A stretch of DNA of 16,411 bases from positions 1 to 16,411 of the forward strand of contig JBIOWF010000194.1 of assembly GCA_044868295.1 (NCBI GenBank), given 5' to 3'. Below are positions 8,723-16,398 of the stretch, piece by piece; the stretch's first letter is position 1; each line of letters starts with the position of its first letter. The position numbers and the translations under genes were made by a program. The stretch comes from JBIOWF01 sp044868295. GTDB lineage: Bacteria > Actinomycetota > Actinomycetes > Streptosporangiales > Streptosporangiaceae. The notes beneath the pieces were generated by a model. It was not told the DNA's origin. It searched no databases and worked only from the letters and a program-made list of their open reading frames with translations.

Positions 8723-10369
8723 TCACGACTCCTTCAATACGCGCTGATGAAGCTGCGTAACCACCTTACGGGCGGAATCGAAGGCGCCGGCCTGCCACGC
8801 GATGAGATAGGTGAGCCAGTCACCCGCGAAGTAGACCCGTCCGGCGGGCTCCCGGAGCAGGAACGCTCCCTCGTAGGAGGGCCAGTGCACCCACGCGCCC
8901 TCGATGTGCGGCTGGCGGCGCCATGCCACGGAGACGCTGGAGGCCAGATCACGCCGGTACTTCTCGCCGTGGATCTGCACACCCTGGTCGATCGCCCGGC
9001 GCAGCCGCTCGGCGTGCTTCATCCCGGCGTAGAGCTCGGCGTTCTTGTCGGTGTTGTAGTAGCCGACGATCAGCCCGCGCGGACCGTGGAACCCGTACGA
9101 CGGGTACCAGATATGCGAGATGTCGAGGTCCGTCTCGGTGATGCCGCCGTAGATGCGGTCGTCGATCTCCCACCAGCGACGCCGGTACTCCAGCCCGATC
9201 TTGCCCGCGGACATCGGCACCGGAGTGCTCAGCGCCCCGGCGACCTGGGCGCCGAAATTGTGCGGGATCCTGGCCAGAATGTGCGGCGGGAGGGCGGCGA
9301 CGCAGTAGTCGGCCTTGATCGGGCCGCCGCCGTGCACGACCTCGACGCCGTCCGGCAGGTTCGTGATCTTCGTGACCTGGGTCGACGTGCGGATCCGGTC
9401 GCGGCCGACCGCGTCGGCGAGTTTCGACACGATGGCGTCCATGCCGCCCACAGGCTGGAACATCGGCATGGCCTGCTCGTAGTCGAAACCGAAGGTCACC
9501 GTGCGGCCGAGCCCGTAACCCAGCACCTCGCTCAGCGACGGCGGTTCGCCGAGCCCGACGGGGGACTGCGTTCCGGAGAACGCCTGGAATCCCCGGCGTC
9601 CGGAGCCGCTGTACACGAACTTCTCGCCGATGTCCCCGAAGTCCGCCAGGAAATCGAGCAGCCGCGCCTTGTCCGCCGAGGTCAGGCGCTTGTCGAGCGC
9701 TCCGTCGTTCGTGGCCTTCGCCAGAAGTTCACTGATATATCCGTACGTATCCGCACGGGCCGTCCGCGCGCGGACCGGGGCTTTCATCCCCTTGTTGTAG
9801 ATGTAGGCGCTCGGGTTGTCGTTGACGAACAGCTCGACGGGAACACCCAGCTCGCGGCAGTAGTCGAGAGTCACCATCCACTGGGCGATGCGGGCCGGGC
9901 CCGCGTTGAAGTAGACGCCCTCGCCGAACCGCGCCTCCTGGGTCTCGCCGGAGAGGTCGACGAGCCGGTCCCCGCCCCGGAGGGTGCGGTTGCGCCCGCC
10001 GACCCGGTCGCGCGCCTCCAGGACGGTGCAGTCATAGCCCGCCTTGCCCAGCTCGTACGCGCAGGCGAGCCCGGCCACCCCGCCGCCGAGGATCACCACC
10101 TTGGCCGCCGCCTTGCCGCGCAGCGCGAAGTCGGAGGGCTGCGGGGGCGTGTAGTCCGACCGCTGCCGGTCGGGGGCGAGCCCGAGGACGCCCATCGCCG
10201 CGTACATGGCGCCCGCGCCGCCCGCGGCGCCGAGCCCCACCAGCAGCGCCCGGCGCGTCAGCCCCCCGCCGCCACGCGCGGGGTCTGATACCTGCGCGGA
10301 CTCCTGAGGAGATCCGCCCAAGGGTTTGTCCGCGGATTCGCCCGGAGATCTCCCCGAAGCCTCACTCAT
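8723..10369 (-). CDS. Tat-exported FAD-dependent amine oxidase
   Basis: This 548-aa flavoprotein belongs to the monoamine oxidase / L-amino-acid oxidase superfamily, whose members oxidise an amine to an imine with release of hydrogen peroxide. The dinucleotide-binding motif GGGVAG (95-100) leads to Glu118 in VLEARDRVGGRNRT (116-129), and the C-terminal FAD segment is YFAGDWLTYLIAWQAGAFDS. A long polar N-terminus precedes TRRALL (38-43) and a hydrophobic stretch (about 42-63), a twin-arginine export signal, so the enzyme probably acts folded outside the membrane. It lies 64 nt after the DppA-like gene and directly before the YbaK-like gene. The ribosome binding site is weak (GGATGGAAC before the ATG). 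The substrate (amino acid, polyamine or other amine) cannot be told from sequence. Confidence 0.9.
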   Translation of the reverse strand: MSEASGRSPGESADKPLGGSPQESAQVSDPARGGGGLTRRALLVGLGAAGGAGAMYAAMGVLGLAPDRQRSDYTPPQPSDFALRGKAAAKVVILGGGVAGLACAYELGKAGYDCTVLEARDRVGGRNRTLRGGDRLVDLSGETQEARFGEGVYFNAGPARIAQWMVTLDYCRELGVPVELFVNDNPSAYIYNKGMKAPVRARTARADTYGYISELLAKATNDGALDKRLTSADKARLLDFLADFGDIGEKFVYSGSGRRGFQAFSGTQSPVGLGEPPSLSEVLGYGLGRTVTFGFDYEQAMPMFQPVGGMDAIVSKLADAVGRDRIRTSTQVTKITNLPDGVEVVHGGGPIKADYCVAALPPHILARIPHNFGAQVAGALSTPVPMSAGKIGLEYRRRWWEIDDRIYGGITETDLDISHIWYPSYGFHGPRGLIVGYYNTDKNAELYAGMKHAERLRRAIDQGVQIHGEKYRRDLASSVSVAWRRQPHIEGAWVHWPSYEGAFLLREPAGRVYFAGDWLTYLIAWQAGAFDSARKVVTQLHQRVLKES

Positions 10370-10433
10370 GTTCCATCCACTCCGGTGATCACGCCGAACC
10401 CATGCGCGTCGCGCTTACGAGCACGACATTCTG

Positions 10434-11276
10434 TCAGCCGTACTTGCCGCTGCCACAGGCGACCTGACCGGCGATCATCGCGAAGATCCCGAAGAGCGCC
10501 ATGATCTCGTGGTAGTCGTCGGTGGTGAACTCCGTGTGCCTCGGCCCGGCCTGCTTGGTGCCCGGGATGATCGAACAGCCCGCCGCGATCGCCGTGGAGT
10601 TCCACTCCACCCCCAGCGTGTACGGCGGAGCCACCGCGTAGGGCCGGAGATCGGGCAGCCTGTTCAGCGCCCGCGCGGTCGCCTCGCGGATCCGCGCCTG
10701 GGCGACGCTCGGCGGCAGGAGCTCGGCGGAGAACTTGTCGATGCCCTTCTTGACCGCCACGGTCTCGACGTCGCCGAGCAGCTCACGTGCCTCCTCGCAG
10801 ACCGCCTCGTCACCCGTGACGAGCGCGACGGGAACGCCCATGGAGCCGGCGAACCCGGCGACCAGCCGGGTCTCCCCGCAGATCTCGCCGTTGAGGTGGA
10901 CGTTCTGGATCTCCTTGCCCATCCACGTGTGGTTGAGCACGCCGTGCTGGACGCCCGCCCTGGCGTGGTATCCGGCGAAGCAGGCGGCGTCGAAGTCGGC
11001 GGCGAGCCCCTGGCCCATGCGGTGCGGCTTGCCCGGCCCTCGAATGAGCGTCGCCCGCGGGTCGATCAGGTCGATCCTGAGGTTCTTGGTGGATCCGTGC
11101 GCGTCGTTGACCAGCACGGCGCCCGCGCCCGCGTCGAACGCGCCCTGGACGACCGCGTTGGCGTCCCCGGTCATCAGCTCGCAGCCGCGCTCGTAACCGC
11201 GCCCGCCCGCGTGCATCTCCTCGGGGTCGGTCAGCCCGGTCACGCCCTCCATGTCCACCGACAGATAGATCTTCAT
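10434..11276 (-). CDS. M55 family D-aminopeptidase (DppA-like)
   Basis: This 280-aa zinc peptidase is of the DppA family. B. subtilis DppA is a decameric D-stereospecific aminopeptidase that releases D-Ala from D-Ala-containing peptides. SVDMEG (6-11) supplies Asp8 and Glu10, NDAHG supplies His60, and GYHA supplies His104, exactly the positions of the DppA metal ligands. NGEICGE (129-135) supplies the later acidic ligand, and the C-terminal EFTTDDY is also family-typical. I chose the ATG at 11276 rather than the GTG at 11288. It gives MKIYLSVDMEG and the DppA numbering, overlaps the PP-loop gene stop as ATGA, and has GGGGGA just upstream. The overlap implies coupled translation. Likely roles are peptidoglycan peptide recycling or processing of a product of the neighbouring PP-loop enzyme. 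Confidence 0.93.
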   Translation of the reverse strand: MKIYLSVDMEGVTGLTDPEEMHAGGRGYERGCELMTGDANAVVQGAFDAGAGAVLVNDAHGSTKNLRIDLIDPRATLIRGPGKPHRMGQGLAADFDAACFAGYHARAGVQHGVLNHTWMGKEIQNVHLNGEICGETRLVAGFAGSMGVPVALVTGDEAVCEEARELLGDVETVAVKKGIDKFSAELLPPSVAQARIREATARALNRLPDLRPYAVAPPYTLGVEWNSTAIAAGCSIIPGTKQAGPRHTEFTTDDYHEIMALFGIFAMIAGQVACGSGKYG

Positions 11277-12547
11277 CGCGTCCCCCACGTCTCAACCCTG
11301 CGTGCCTCGTCGTGGTTCATCAGGCCGACGTGCTCCGCCATGTAGGAGTCCACCCGTTTGCGCCAGCGTTCGGGGATCTCGTCGATCGCCGGGGGGTAGC
11401 AACGCTCCAGCCAGCGGGTGGACTGTTCGGTCGCCTGAAGATACCCCGCCGCCCGCGCGAAGAGGGTTTCCTCGATGCCGGGAATGTGCGCGCAGCCGTA
11501 CTCGATCATCTCCTGCCCGCCGTACGGCGGCGGCTCCTGCCACTTGCGGCCCTCGGAGCCGGTCGCGGTGAGCGACGTGCGCAGCGGGCGCCGCTCGACG
11601 GCGGCCTGGATGAGCTCCTTGTACAGGCACTTCCCGCAGGTGCCGCACGGCCCGCCGTCCCCGCGCAGGCACCAGCGGACCTGGGCGGCGAGGCCGGACT
11701 CCAGCGCGATCCGCATCGTGACGGCCTCGCTGACGCCGCCCACGGGCAGCACGATCGGCAGCCCGGCCGCCTCGAACAGCCGCCCCCAGGCGCCGTGCGG
11801 GGCCCACATGGGGTTGTCGGGGGTGTATTTCAGCAGGTAGCGGTCGCCGCCCAGCCATCGGGAGCCCAGCTCGTAGCCGAACGCCAGCCCGCCCAGGTCG
11901 AGATCGTCGGCCAGGAGCAGCGCGCCGGCCGCCACCGCGTGGTGCTCCGGATAGCCGGGCCGCGGATACTTGAGCACGAACTCCAGATCGGACTGCACCA
12001 CCGTCAGCTCCCGTCCGGTCTCCCGCGCGAGGCGGGCGAGCACGTCGGAGCGGTAGTGCGTCCACCGGTTCGGGACGCGCGGGTGGCTGATCCGCTGGAA
12101 ATGGATGAACGGCGCGTCCGGCAGGATGGCGGCCACCGCGACCGAGTCGGCGCCGCCGCTGTAGGAGATCGCCAACCGACTCCCCGTACGCGGGCCGCCG
12201 CCCACGGGGCCCGCCTCGACGCCCCAGCCGCTCTCCAGGGCGGCTGCCAGCTCGGGCGAGATCGGCCTGTCGAACGTGACCCGCCGCGCCGTCCACGGCG
12301 CGACCACGGTCCACGCCGCCACCGCGAGCAGATCCGGATGCGGCTCTCCCGAAACCGGAGGACCACCGGCTCCGTTCGGCCCGCCGGCGGGCAGCTCACG
12401 GGCGCCGGCCGCGTGCCGTACCAGGCAGGAGTCCGTGCGGAGCTCGACGCGCTGGCCGTCGGCGCACGTCCCGGTGGTGCGGTCCTCGGGGCCGAGCCGG
12501 AACGTCAGCCGCCAGGCGCGGTCTTCACGAGTCCAGGTGACGCGCAC
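11273..12547 (-). CDS. PP-loop ATPase-like enzyme with QueC-like cysteine site, function unknown
   Basis: This 424-aa protein has an uncharacterised N-terminal region (about 1-120), then an ATP-pyrophosphatase core. The P-loop-like SYSGGADS (128-135) is the PP-loop that binds ATP for adenylation of a carboxylate, amide or thiol acceptor. Four cysteines (Cys293, 301, 304, 307) in the pattern C-x7-CGTCGKC resemble the zinc site of QueC (7-cyano-7-deazaguanine synthase). The context differs from queuosine genes: no QueD, QueE or FolE is nearby. I believe similar actinobacterial proteins carry a DUF label (possibly DUF6395), but cannot confirm it. The start is a GTG with GGAG five nt upstream, 2 nt after the coiled-coil gene. 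Its stop overlaps the DppA-like ATG. The substrate is unknown. Confidence 0.8.
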   Translation of the reverse strand: MRVTWTREDRAWRLTFRLGPEDRTTGTCADGQRVELRTDSCLVRHAAGARELPAGGPNGAGGPPVSGEPHPDLLAVAAWTVVAPWTARRVTFDRPISPELAAALESGWGVEAGPVGGGPRTGSRLAISYSGGADSVAVAAILPDAPFIHFQRISHPRVPNRWTHYRSDVLARLARETGRELTVVQSDLEFVLKYPRPGYPEHHAVAAGALLLADDLDLGGLAFGYELGSRWLGGDRYLLKYTPDNPMWAPHGAWGRLFEAAGLPIVLPVGGVSEAVTMRIALESGLAAQVRWCLRGDGGPCGTCGKCLYKELIQAAVERRPLRTSLTATGSEGRKWQEPPPYGGQEMIEYGCAHIPGIEETLFARAAGYLQATEQSTRWLERCYPPAIDEIPERWRKRVDSYMAEHVGLMNHDEARRVETWGTR

Positions 12548-12549
12548 GG

Positions 12550-12918
12550 CTACTCCGCGCCCGCCGCGACGCCGGAAGGTTCGGCGCCCGCCCGCTCTTT
12601 GAGGCCCTCGATCGCCTGCCAGATCAGCACTTCGTTCTGCAGCACCTGGTCGAGCGCCTCGGCGGTCTCGGTGGCGAGCCGCTGGGCCTGCGCGGCGCGG
12701 GGGTCGGCCACGGGCTTCGCCGCTCCGGGCGCCTGCCGCAACCGATCGAGCTCACGCCGCAGCGCCACGACCTCCCGGCGCAGCATCTGGACCTCCCACA
12801 AGGTGTCCTTGATGTCCTGCCTGTGGTCGGTCTTGGTGACATACCGCGCGTCTATCCGGGAACGCACGGCCCGGCCAAGCCGTGAAGGAGCCAGCACTCG
12901 CATGACGAACCGCAACAT
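12550..12918 (-). CDS. Small coiled-coil protein, function unknown
   Basis: This 122-aa protein has a basic N-terminus (about 1-28) and a charged heptad-like helix (about 37-62, with LWEVQMLRREVVALRRELDR). A second helix (about 76-108) and an Ala/Gly-rich tail follow. There is no signal peptide, membrane segment or catalytic motif. It ends 2 nt before the PP-loop GTG, so it is surely cotranscribed and may be a scaffold or partner for that enzyme. No Shine-Dalgarno precedes either the ATG at 12918 or the alternative ATG at 12903. A TATCGT -10-like hexamer ends 8 nt before 12918, which fits a leaderless start there. Confidence 0.75.
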   Translation of the reverse strand: MLRFVMRVLAPSRLGRAVRSRIDARYVTKTDHRQDIKDTLWEVQMLRREVVALRRELDRLRQAPGAAKPVADPRAAQAQRLATETAEALDQVLQNEVLIWQAIEGLKERAGAEPSGVAAGAE

Positions 12919-12926
12919 GAACCGTC

Positions 12927-12932
12927 ACGATA
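12927..12932 (-). promoter_or_regulatory. Candidate -10 element for the PP-loop operon
   Basis: TATCGT on the minus strand fits TAnnnT and ends 8 nt before the ATG of the coiled-coil gene. That spacing would place the transcription start at or next to the start codon, consistent with the missing ribosome binding site. TTGCAA upstream is spaced about 21 nt away, too far for a standard -35. Confidence 0.3.
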
Positions 12933-12978
12933 GCCGCAAATTCCTGGTCTCACTTGCAAAGATCCACCAGAAGGCCCC

Positions 12979-13001
12979 GTCTTACGTCGGACTCGTAAGA
13001 C
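12979..13001 (-). terminator. Hairpin overlapping the glycosyltransferase stop codon
   Basis: GTCTTACG and CGTAAGAC form perfect 8-bp arms around a 7-nt loop. The TAA stop of the GT4 gene lies inside the 3' arm. It sits between two likely transcription units, so it may end the debranching enzyme-GT4 message. No U tract follows, and it may instead be an mRNA stability stem. Confidence 0.4.
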
Positions 13002-14115
13002 GTCGGAGGGCGGGACGGACGTCAGCGGGCGGCGGGATCAGTGAGCCACCGGCGGCGCTCTCCCTCGCCGGTTGTGCGGCGACCCGGTAATAGATCCGCT
13101 CGTACCTCTCGGCCATGCCCGCGACGTCGAAGTTGCGCGCGACGTGGGCGCGGCTGACGATGGGATCGAGCTCGCCGACCGCCTCTATCGCCGCGGGCAG
13201 CTCGTCCAGCTCGGTTCGGACGAAGCCGGTCACGCCGTCCAGGACGATCTCGGGCACCGACCCCCTCTTGAGCGCGACCACGGGAGTGCCGCAGGCCATG
13301 GCCTCGATCATGATCATGCCGAACGGCTCCTCCCATTGGAGGGGGAAGACCAGGCAGCGGGCCTTCGACAGCAACTCACGCTTCAGCCCGGCATCGGCCT
13401 CGCCCACGTATTCGGTGCCGTGGCCGAGGCGGGGCTTGACGTGCTCCTCGAAGTAGGCCGTCTCCATCTCCTCGGTGAGCTTGCCCGCCAGCACGATGCG
13501 CCGCCCCGCGGCGCGGGCCACGTCGATCGCCAGGTGGGCGCCCTTGTCGGGGCTGAATCGGCCGAGCCAGAGAACCCAGTCCTCCTTCCGGTCACGGAAC
13601 GGGAAGGTGCTCACGTTGACCGCGTTGTGCACTCTTCCGATCCAGTTGAGATCCGGAGCGTGGGCCCGCTGAGACCACGAGATGGCGACGAGGGAGACCG
13701 TGCGGCCGAGCGCCCGGTAGTAGTCCCCCAGCTCGCCCGTCACCTCGCCGTGACAGGTGACGACCGTGGGTGCCAGCCGGCTCGCCGCCGCGAGCGGCCC
13801 GGCGAGCGAATGGTCGTGGACCACGTCGACGCGCAGGTTCTCCAGGAAGCGTTCGCCCTTGGCCGCGTGCAGGACCTCGGGTGTCGGCTCGCCGATCCGT
13901 TCCGAGGGCGGTTTGTCGTATGTCCGCAGGTCGACACCGTCGCCGGCGCCGATGAGTGTCACCCGATGGCCCAGCCGTACGAGACCGGCCACCAGGTCGG
14001 CCGTCATCGCCTCGATGCCGCCGTAGCCCTGCGGCGGGATGTCGTACCAGGGGGGTGCGATCATCGCGACGTGCAGCCGGTCGCGCCTGCTTGAAAGATC
14101 GTCCTGCGGTTCCAT
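12982..14115 (-). CDS. GT4 family glycosyltransferase
   Basis: This 377-aa GT-B retaining glycosyltransferase transfers a sugar from an activated nucleotide donor. The acceptor domain begins with PPQGYGGIE (27-35), the GT4 glycine-rich motif. The donor domain shows VLWLGRFSPDKG (181-192) and the E-x7-E motif (Glu263, Glu271) in WEEPFGMIMIEAMACGTPVV. The start is the ATG at 14115, with GGAGG eight nt upstream; the GTG at 14130 would place that ribosome binding site inside the gene. It has no membrane segment. Its partner upstream is a debranching-type glycosidase, a pairing that suggests alpha-glucan, compatible-solute glucoside or glycolipid metabolism. Donor and acceptor cannot be assigned. 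Confidence 0.92.
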   Translation of the reverse strand: MEPQDDLSSRRDRLHVAMIAPPWYDIPPQGYGGIEAMTADLVAGLVRLGHRVTLIGAGDGVDLRTYDKPPSERIGEPTPEVLHAAKGERFLENLRVDVVHDHSLAGPLAAASRLAPTVVTCHGEVTGELGDYYRALGRTVSLVAISWSQRAHAPDLNWIGRVHNAVNVSTFPFRDRKEDWVLWLGRFSPDKGAHLAIDVARAAGRRIVLAGKLTEEMETAYFEEHVKPRLGHGTEYVGEADAGLKRELLSKARCLVFPLQWEEPFGMIMIEAMACGTPVVALKRGSVPEIVLDGVTGFVRTELDELPAAIEAVGELDPIVSRAHVARNFDVAGMAERYERIYYRVAAQPARESAAGGSLIPPPADVRPALRRLTSPT

Positions 14116-14160
14116 GCACACCACCTCCACGCATGTGTGAAGTCCCGCTGCCCTCGATCA

Positions 14161-14181
14161 CCCGGGAGAACGCTCTCCGGG
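14161..14181 (-). other. Bulged hairpin upstream of the GT4 gene
   Basis: CCCG-G-GAGA and TCTC-CGGG pair over 8 bp with one bulged G and the 4-nt loop ACGC. It lies in the 159-bp gap between the debranching-type gene and the GT4 gene and could be a weak terminator, a processing site or a leader structure. Confidence 0.25.
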
Positions 14182-14213
14182 CGTCCGCGGCCCGTGCAGC
14201 GCCTTTCCGCTGC

Positions 14214-14271
14214 CAGTGGCTCTCAGCCGCCGGTGCCTCTCGGCTTCCGGTGCCTCTCGGCTTCCGGTGCC
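14214..14271. repeat. 17-bp tandem repeat just after the debranching-type gene
   Basis: CGGTGCCTCTCGGCTTC occurs twice exactly (14231-14247 and 14248-14264), followed by a 7-bp partial copy (to 14271) and preceded by a degraded copy at 14214-14230 (12 of 17 matches). The array ends 3 bp before the stop codon of the debranching-type gene in plus-strand order, so it lies just beyond the gene's 3' end. Variable-number slippage is plausible; no function is evident. Confidence 0.75.
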
Positions 14272-14274
14272 CAG

Positions 14275-16398
14275 CTAGTGATCGCCCACGAGCACGCTCA
14301 CGGGCGTGCGTGGCTCGTACAGCACCTCGATCTCCTCCGGGAGACCGGTGATCTCGGCGACGCCGCGTTCGTCGACCTCCAGGGTCACCCGGGTTCCGGC
14401 CAGTGGCAGTCCGGTGATGCGCAGGGGCCCGACGCCGTCGGGGAGCGCGGGGTCGAGCCAGACCCGCCCATAGGGCACCCAGGGATCGAACCGGAGCAGC
14501 GTCCGCATCATCTGGATCGGAGCCGCCGCCGCCCAGGCCTGCGGCGAGCACGACGTGGGGTAGGGCACCGGCACCGGGAAATCGGCCCGGGAAAATCCGC
14601 AGAACAGCTCGGGCAGCCGCCCGCCGAACGCGTGTGCCGCGTCCAGCAGCCCCATCGCCACCCGTTGCGCCTCCTCGACGAAGCCGTAGCGCATCAGGCC
14701 CGCGGCGATGATCGCGTTGTCATGCGGCCAGACCGAGCCGTTGTGGTAGCTCATCGGGTTGTACGCGCCCATGTCGGAGGCCAGGGTCCGCACGCCGAAC
14801 CCGGTGAACATCTCGTCTGAGAGCAGGCGCTCCGCGACGGCCGGCGCCTTGTCCTTGTCGACGATACCGGTCCACAGGCAGTGGCCCATGTTCGAGGCGA
14901 GGCCGTCGATCGGACGGCCGGCCCGGTCAAGCCCGATCGCGTAATAGCCGCGGCCGGGCAGCCAGAACCGGTCGTTGAACATCTCACGGATCGCGGCCGC
15001 CCGCTCCTTGCAGTGTTTCTCCGTTTCGGCGTCGCCCACCTCGTGGGCGAAGTGGCCACGGGCGATGTACGCGGCGTAGACGTAGCCCTGCACCTCCGCG
15101 AGGGCGATGGGCGGGCGGGCGAGCGTGCCGTCGGCGAAGTTGACCCCGTCGAACGAGTCCTTCCAGCCCTGGTTGATCAGGCCGTGGTCGGTCTTGCGCC
15201 GATACCAGAGCAGGCCGTCGGGACCGCCGTAGTTCTCGATCCAGGAGAGAGCGGCGTCCGCGGGCGGGAGCAGCTCCGTGACGGCTTCGCGGTGGATGCC
15301 CCAGCGGCGCAACTCGCCCAGAAGCATGACGAACAGCGGGGTGGCGTCGACCGAGCCGTAATAGGCGTGGCCGCCGTGCAGCGAGGCGCCGGTCTGCACG
15401 CCGAACCGCAGCTCGTGCAGGATCTTCCCGGGTTCCTCCTCACTCAGGGGATCGACCTTGGTGCCCTGCAGCCGGGCCAGCCTGCGGAGTGTCCCGATCG
15501 CCAGGGACTGGTCGATCGGCAGGGCCATCCACGAGGTCAGCAGCGAGTCACGGCCGAACAGCGTCATGAACCAGGGCGCGCCGGCCGCGATCGTGGGGGG
15601 ATCCTCCGGGTGACCCGACTCGAACAGGCGGAGCGACCCCAGGTCCTCCTTGGTGCACCGCAGCGCCTCGGCCAGCGGCCGGTGGTAGGTCGTGACGACC
15701 GGGCTCTGCCGTTCCCAGTCGGCGCGGCGCCGGGCCGGCTCGGCGTGCTCCAGCGTCGTGAACCACGTCGGCGACTCCTCGCCATTGATGATCGCGTTCA
15801 CCTGGACCGTCGTCCGCCACTCGCCCCGGGCCGGAACGACGACCCGGAAGGTCAGCATGCCGGGCGCGGCCTGCGCGTCGACCGTCACGATCGAGGCACC
15901 GCGGGACCGGCTCTCCGAGAAGATCCGCAGGCCGTCGTAACTCGCGCTGATGTCGACGTCGGCGACATGCCTGACCCGGTCCGACTTGACCTCGAACAGG
16001 TCGGCCACGTCGGAGGCGACGTGGATGTCGACCACGCATCCCGCGGGCTCGTCGGACAGGTTGCGCAGGGTCAGGTCCTCGCGCAGCCCGCCGCCCACGT
16101 ATCGGTCCCGGACGACCAGCAGGGTGCTCTCCGCACGCCCCGGTCTCGGTCGCGCCCGGCCCAGAAAGATCGCATGGTACGGCTCCGCCGGAAGGACCTG
16201 CAGGGGCTCGACCGGGGCGTCGTCCACGCGCAGCTCCCATTTGGAGAGCAGGCGCGTGTCGGCGTGGTAAACCCCCTGCGCACCGCCGGGCAGGATGTCT
16301 CCGTTCCTGGCGGAGACGCAGAACGAACCGCCTTCGACGATGGTGACGGCCATGTCTCCCAGAGCGCCCGGCTGTCCCTCGAACGTCCATCCGTCCAC
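14275..16398 (-). CDS. Glycogen-debranching-type amylo-alpha-1,6-glucosidase
   Basis: This 707-aa protein has the usual bacterial length and layout for the group: an N-terminal beta-rich debranching-enzyme domain (about 14-215) and an (alpha/alpha)6 glycosidase barrel (about 250-640). Recognisable stretches are WFMTLFGRDSLLTSW (276-290), GGHAYYGSVDATPLF (342-356), GWKDSFDGVNFADG (411-424), NGSVWPHDNAI (553-563) and SCSPQAWAAAAPIQ (616-629). Asp414, Asp417 and acidic residues near 553-597 are candidate catalytic groups. There is no signal peptide, so it is cytoplasmic. The in-frame start is GTG at 16398 with GGGGGAG four nt upstream; the ATG at 16390 is out of frame. True glycogen debranching is not certain, because such proteins next to GT4 genes may act on other glucosides. 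Confidence 0.88.
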   Translation of the reverse strand: MDGWTFEGQPGALGDMAVTIVEGGSFCVSARNGDILPGGAQGVYHADTRLLSKWELRVDDAPVEPLQVLPAEPYHAIFLGRARPRPGRAESTLLVVRDRYVGGGLREDLTLRNLSDEPAGCVVDIHVASDVADLFEVKSDRVRHVADVDISASYDGLRIFSESRSRGASIVTVDAQAAPGMLTFRVVVPARGEWRTTVQVNAIINGEESPTWFTTLEHAEPARRRADWERQSPVVTTYHRPLAEALRCTKEDLGSLRLFESGHPEDPPTIAAGAPWFMTLFGRDSLLTSWMALPIDQSLAIGTLRRLARLQGTKVDPLSEEEPGKILHELRFGVQTGASLHGGHAYYGSVDATPLFVMLLGELRRWGIHREAVTELLPPADAALSWIENYGGPDGLLWYRRKTDHGLINQGWKDSFDGVNFADGTLARPPIALAEVQGYVYAAYIARGHFAHEVGDAETEKHCKERAAAIREMFNDRFWLPGRGYYAIGLDRAGRPIDGLASNMGHCLWTGIVDKDKAPAVAERLLSDEMFTGFGVRTLASDMGAYNPMSYHNGSVWPHDNAIIAAGLMRYGFVEEAQRVAMGLLDAAHAFGGRLPELFCGFSRADFPVPVPYPTSCSPQAWAAAAPIQMMRTLLRFDPWVPYGRVWLDPALPDGVGPLRITGLPLAGTRVTLEVDERGVAEITGLPEEIEVLYEPRTPVSVLVGDH

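Noticed and set aside
8135..10288. 717-aa plus-strand open frame opposite the amine oxidase and YbaK-like genes
   Set aside because: It lies antisense to two clearly recognisable genes. Long antisense frames are expected from G/C-rich third positions, and its Arg/Gly/Val/Asp-rich translation matches no family.
11277..11288. GTG start for the DppA-like protein at 11288
   Set aside because: The ATG at 11276 gives the family-standard start, an ATGA overlap and a well-spaced GGGGGA.
11312..13090. 592-aa plus-strand open frame
   Set aside because: Antisense shadow of the PP-loop and coiled-coil genes; low-complexity translation with no motif.
14116..14130. GTG start for the GT4 enzyme at 14130
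   Set aside because: The GGAGG at the proper distance for the ATG at 14115 lies inside that extension.
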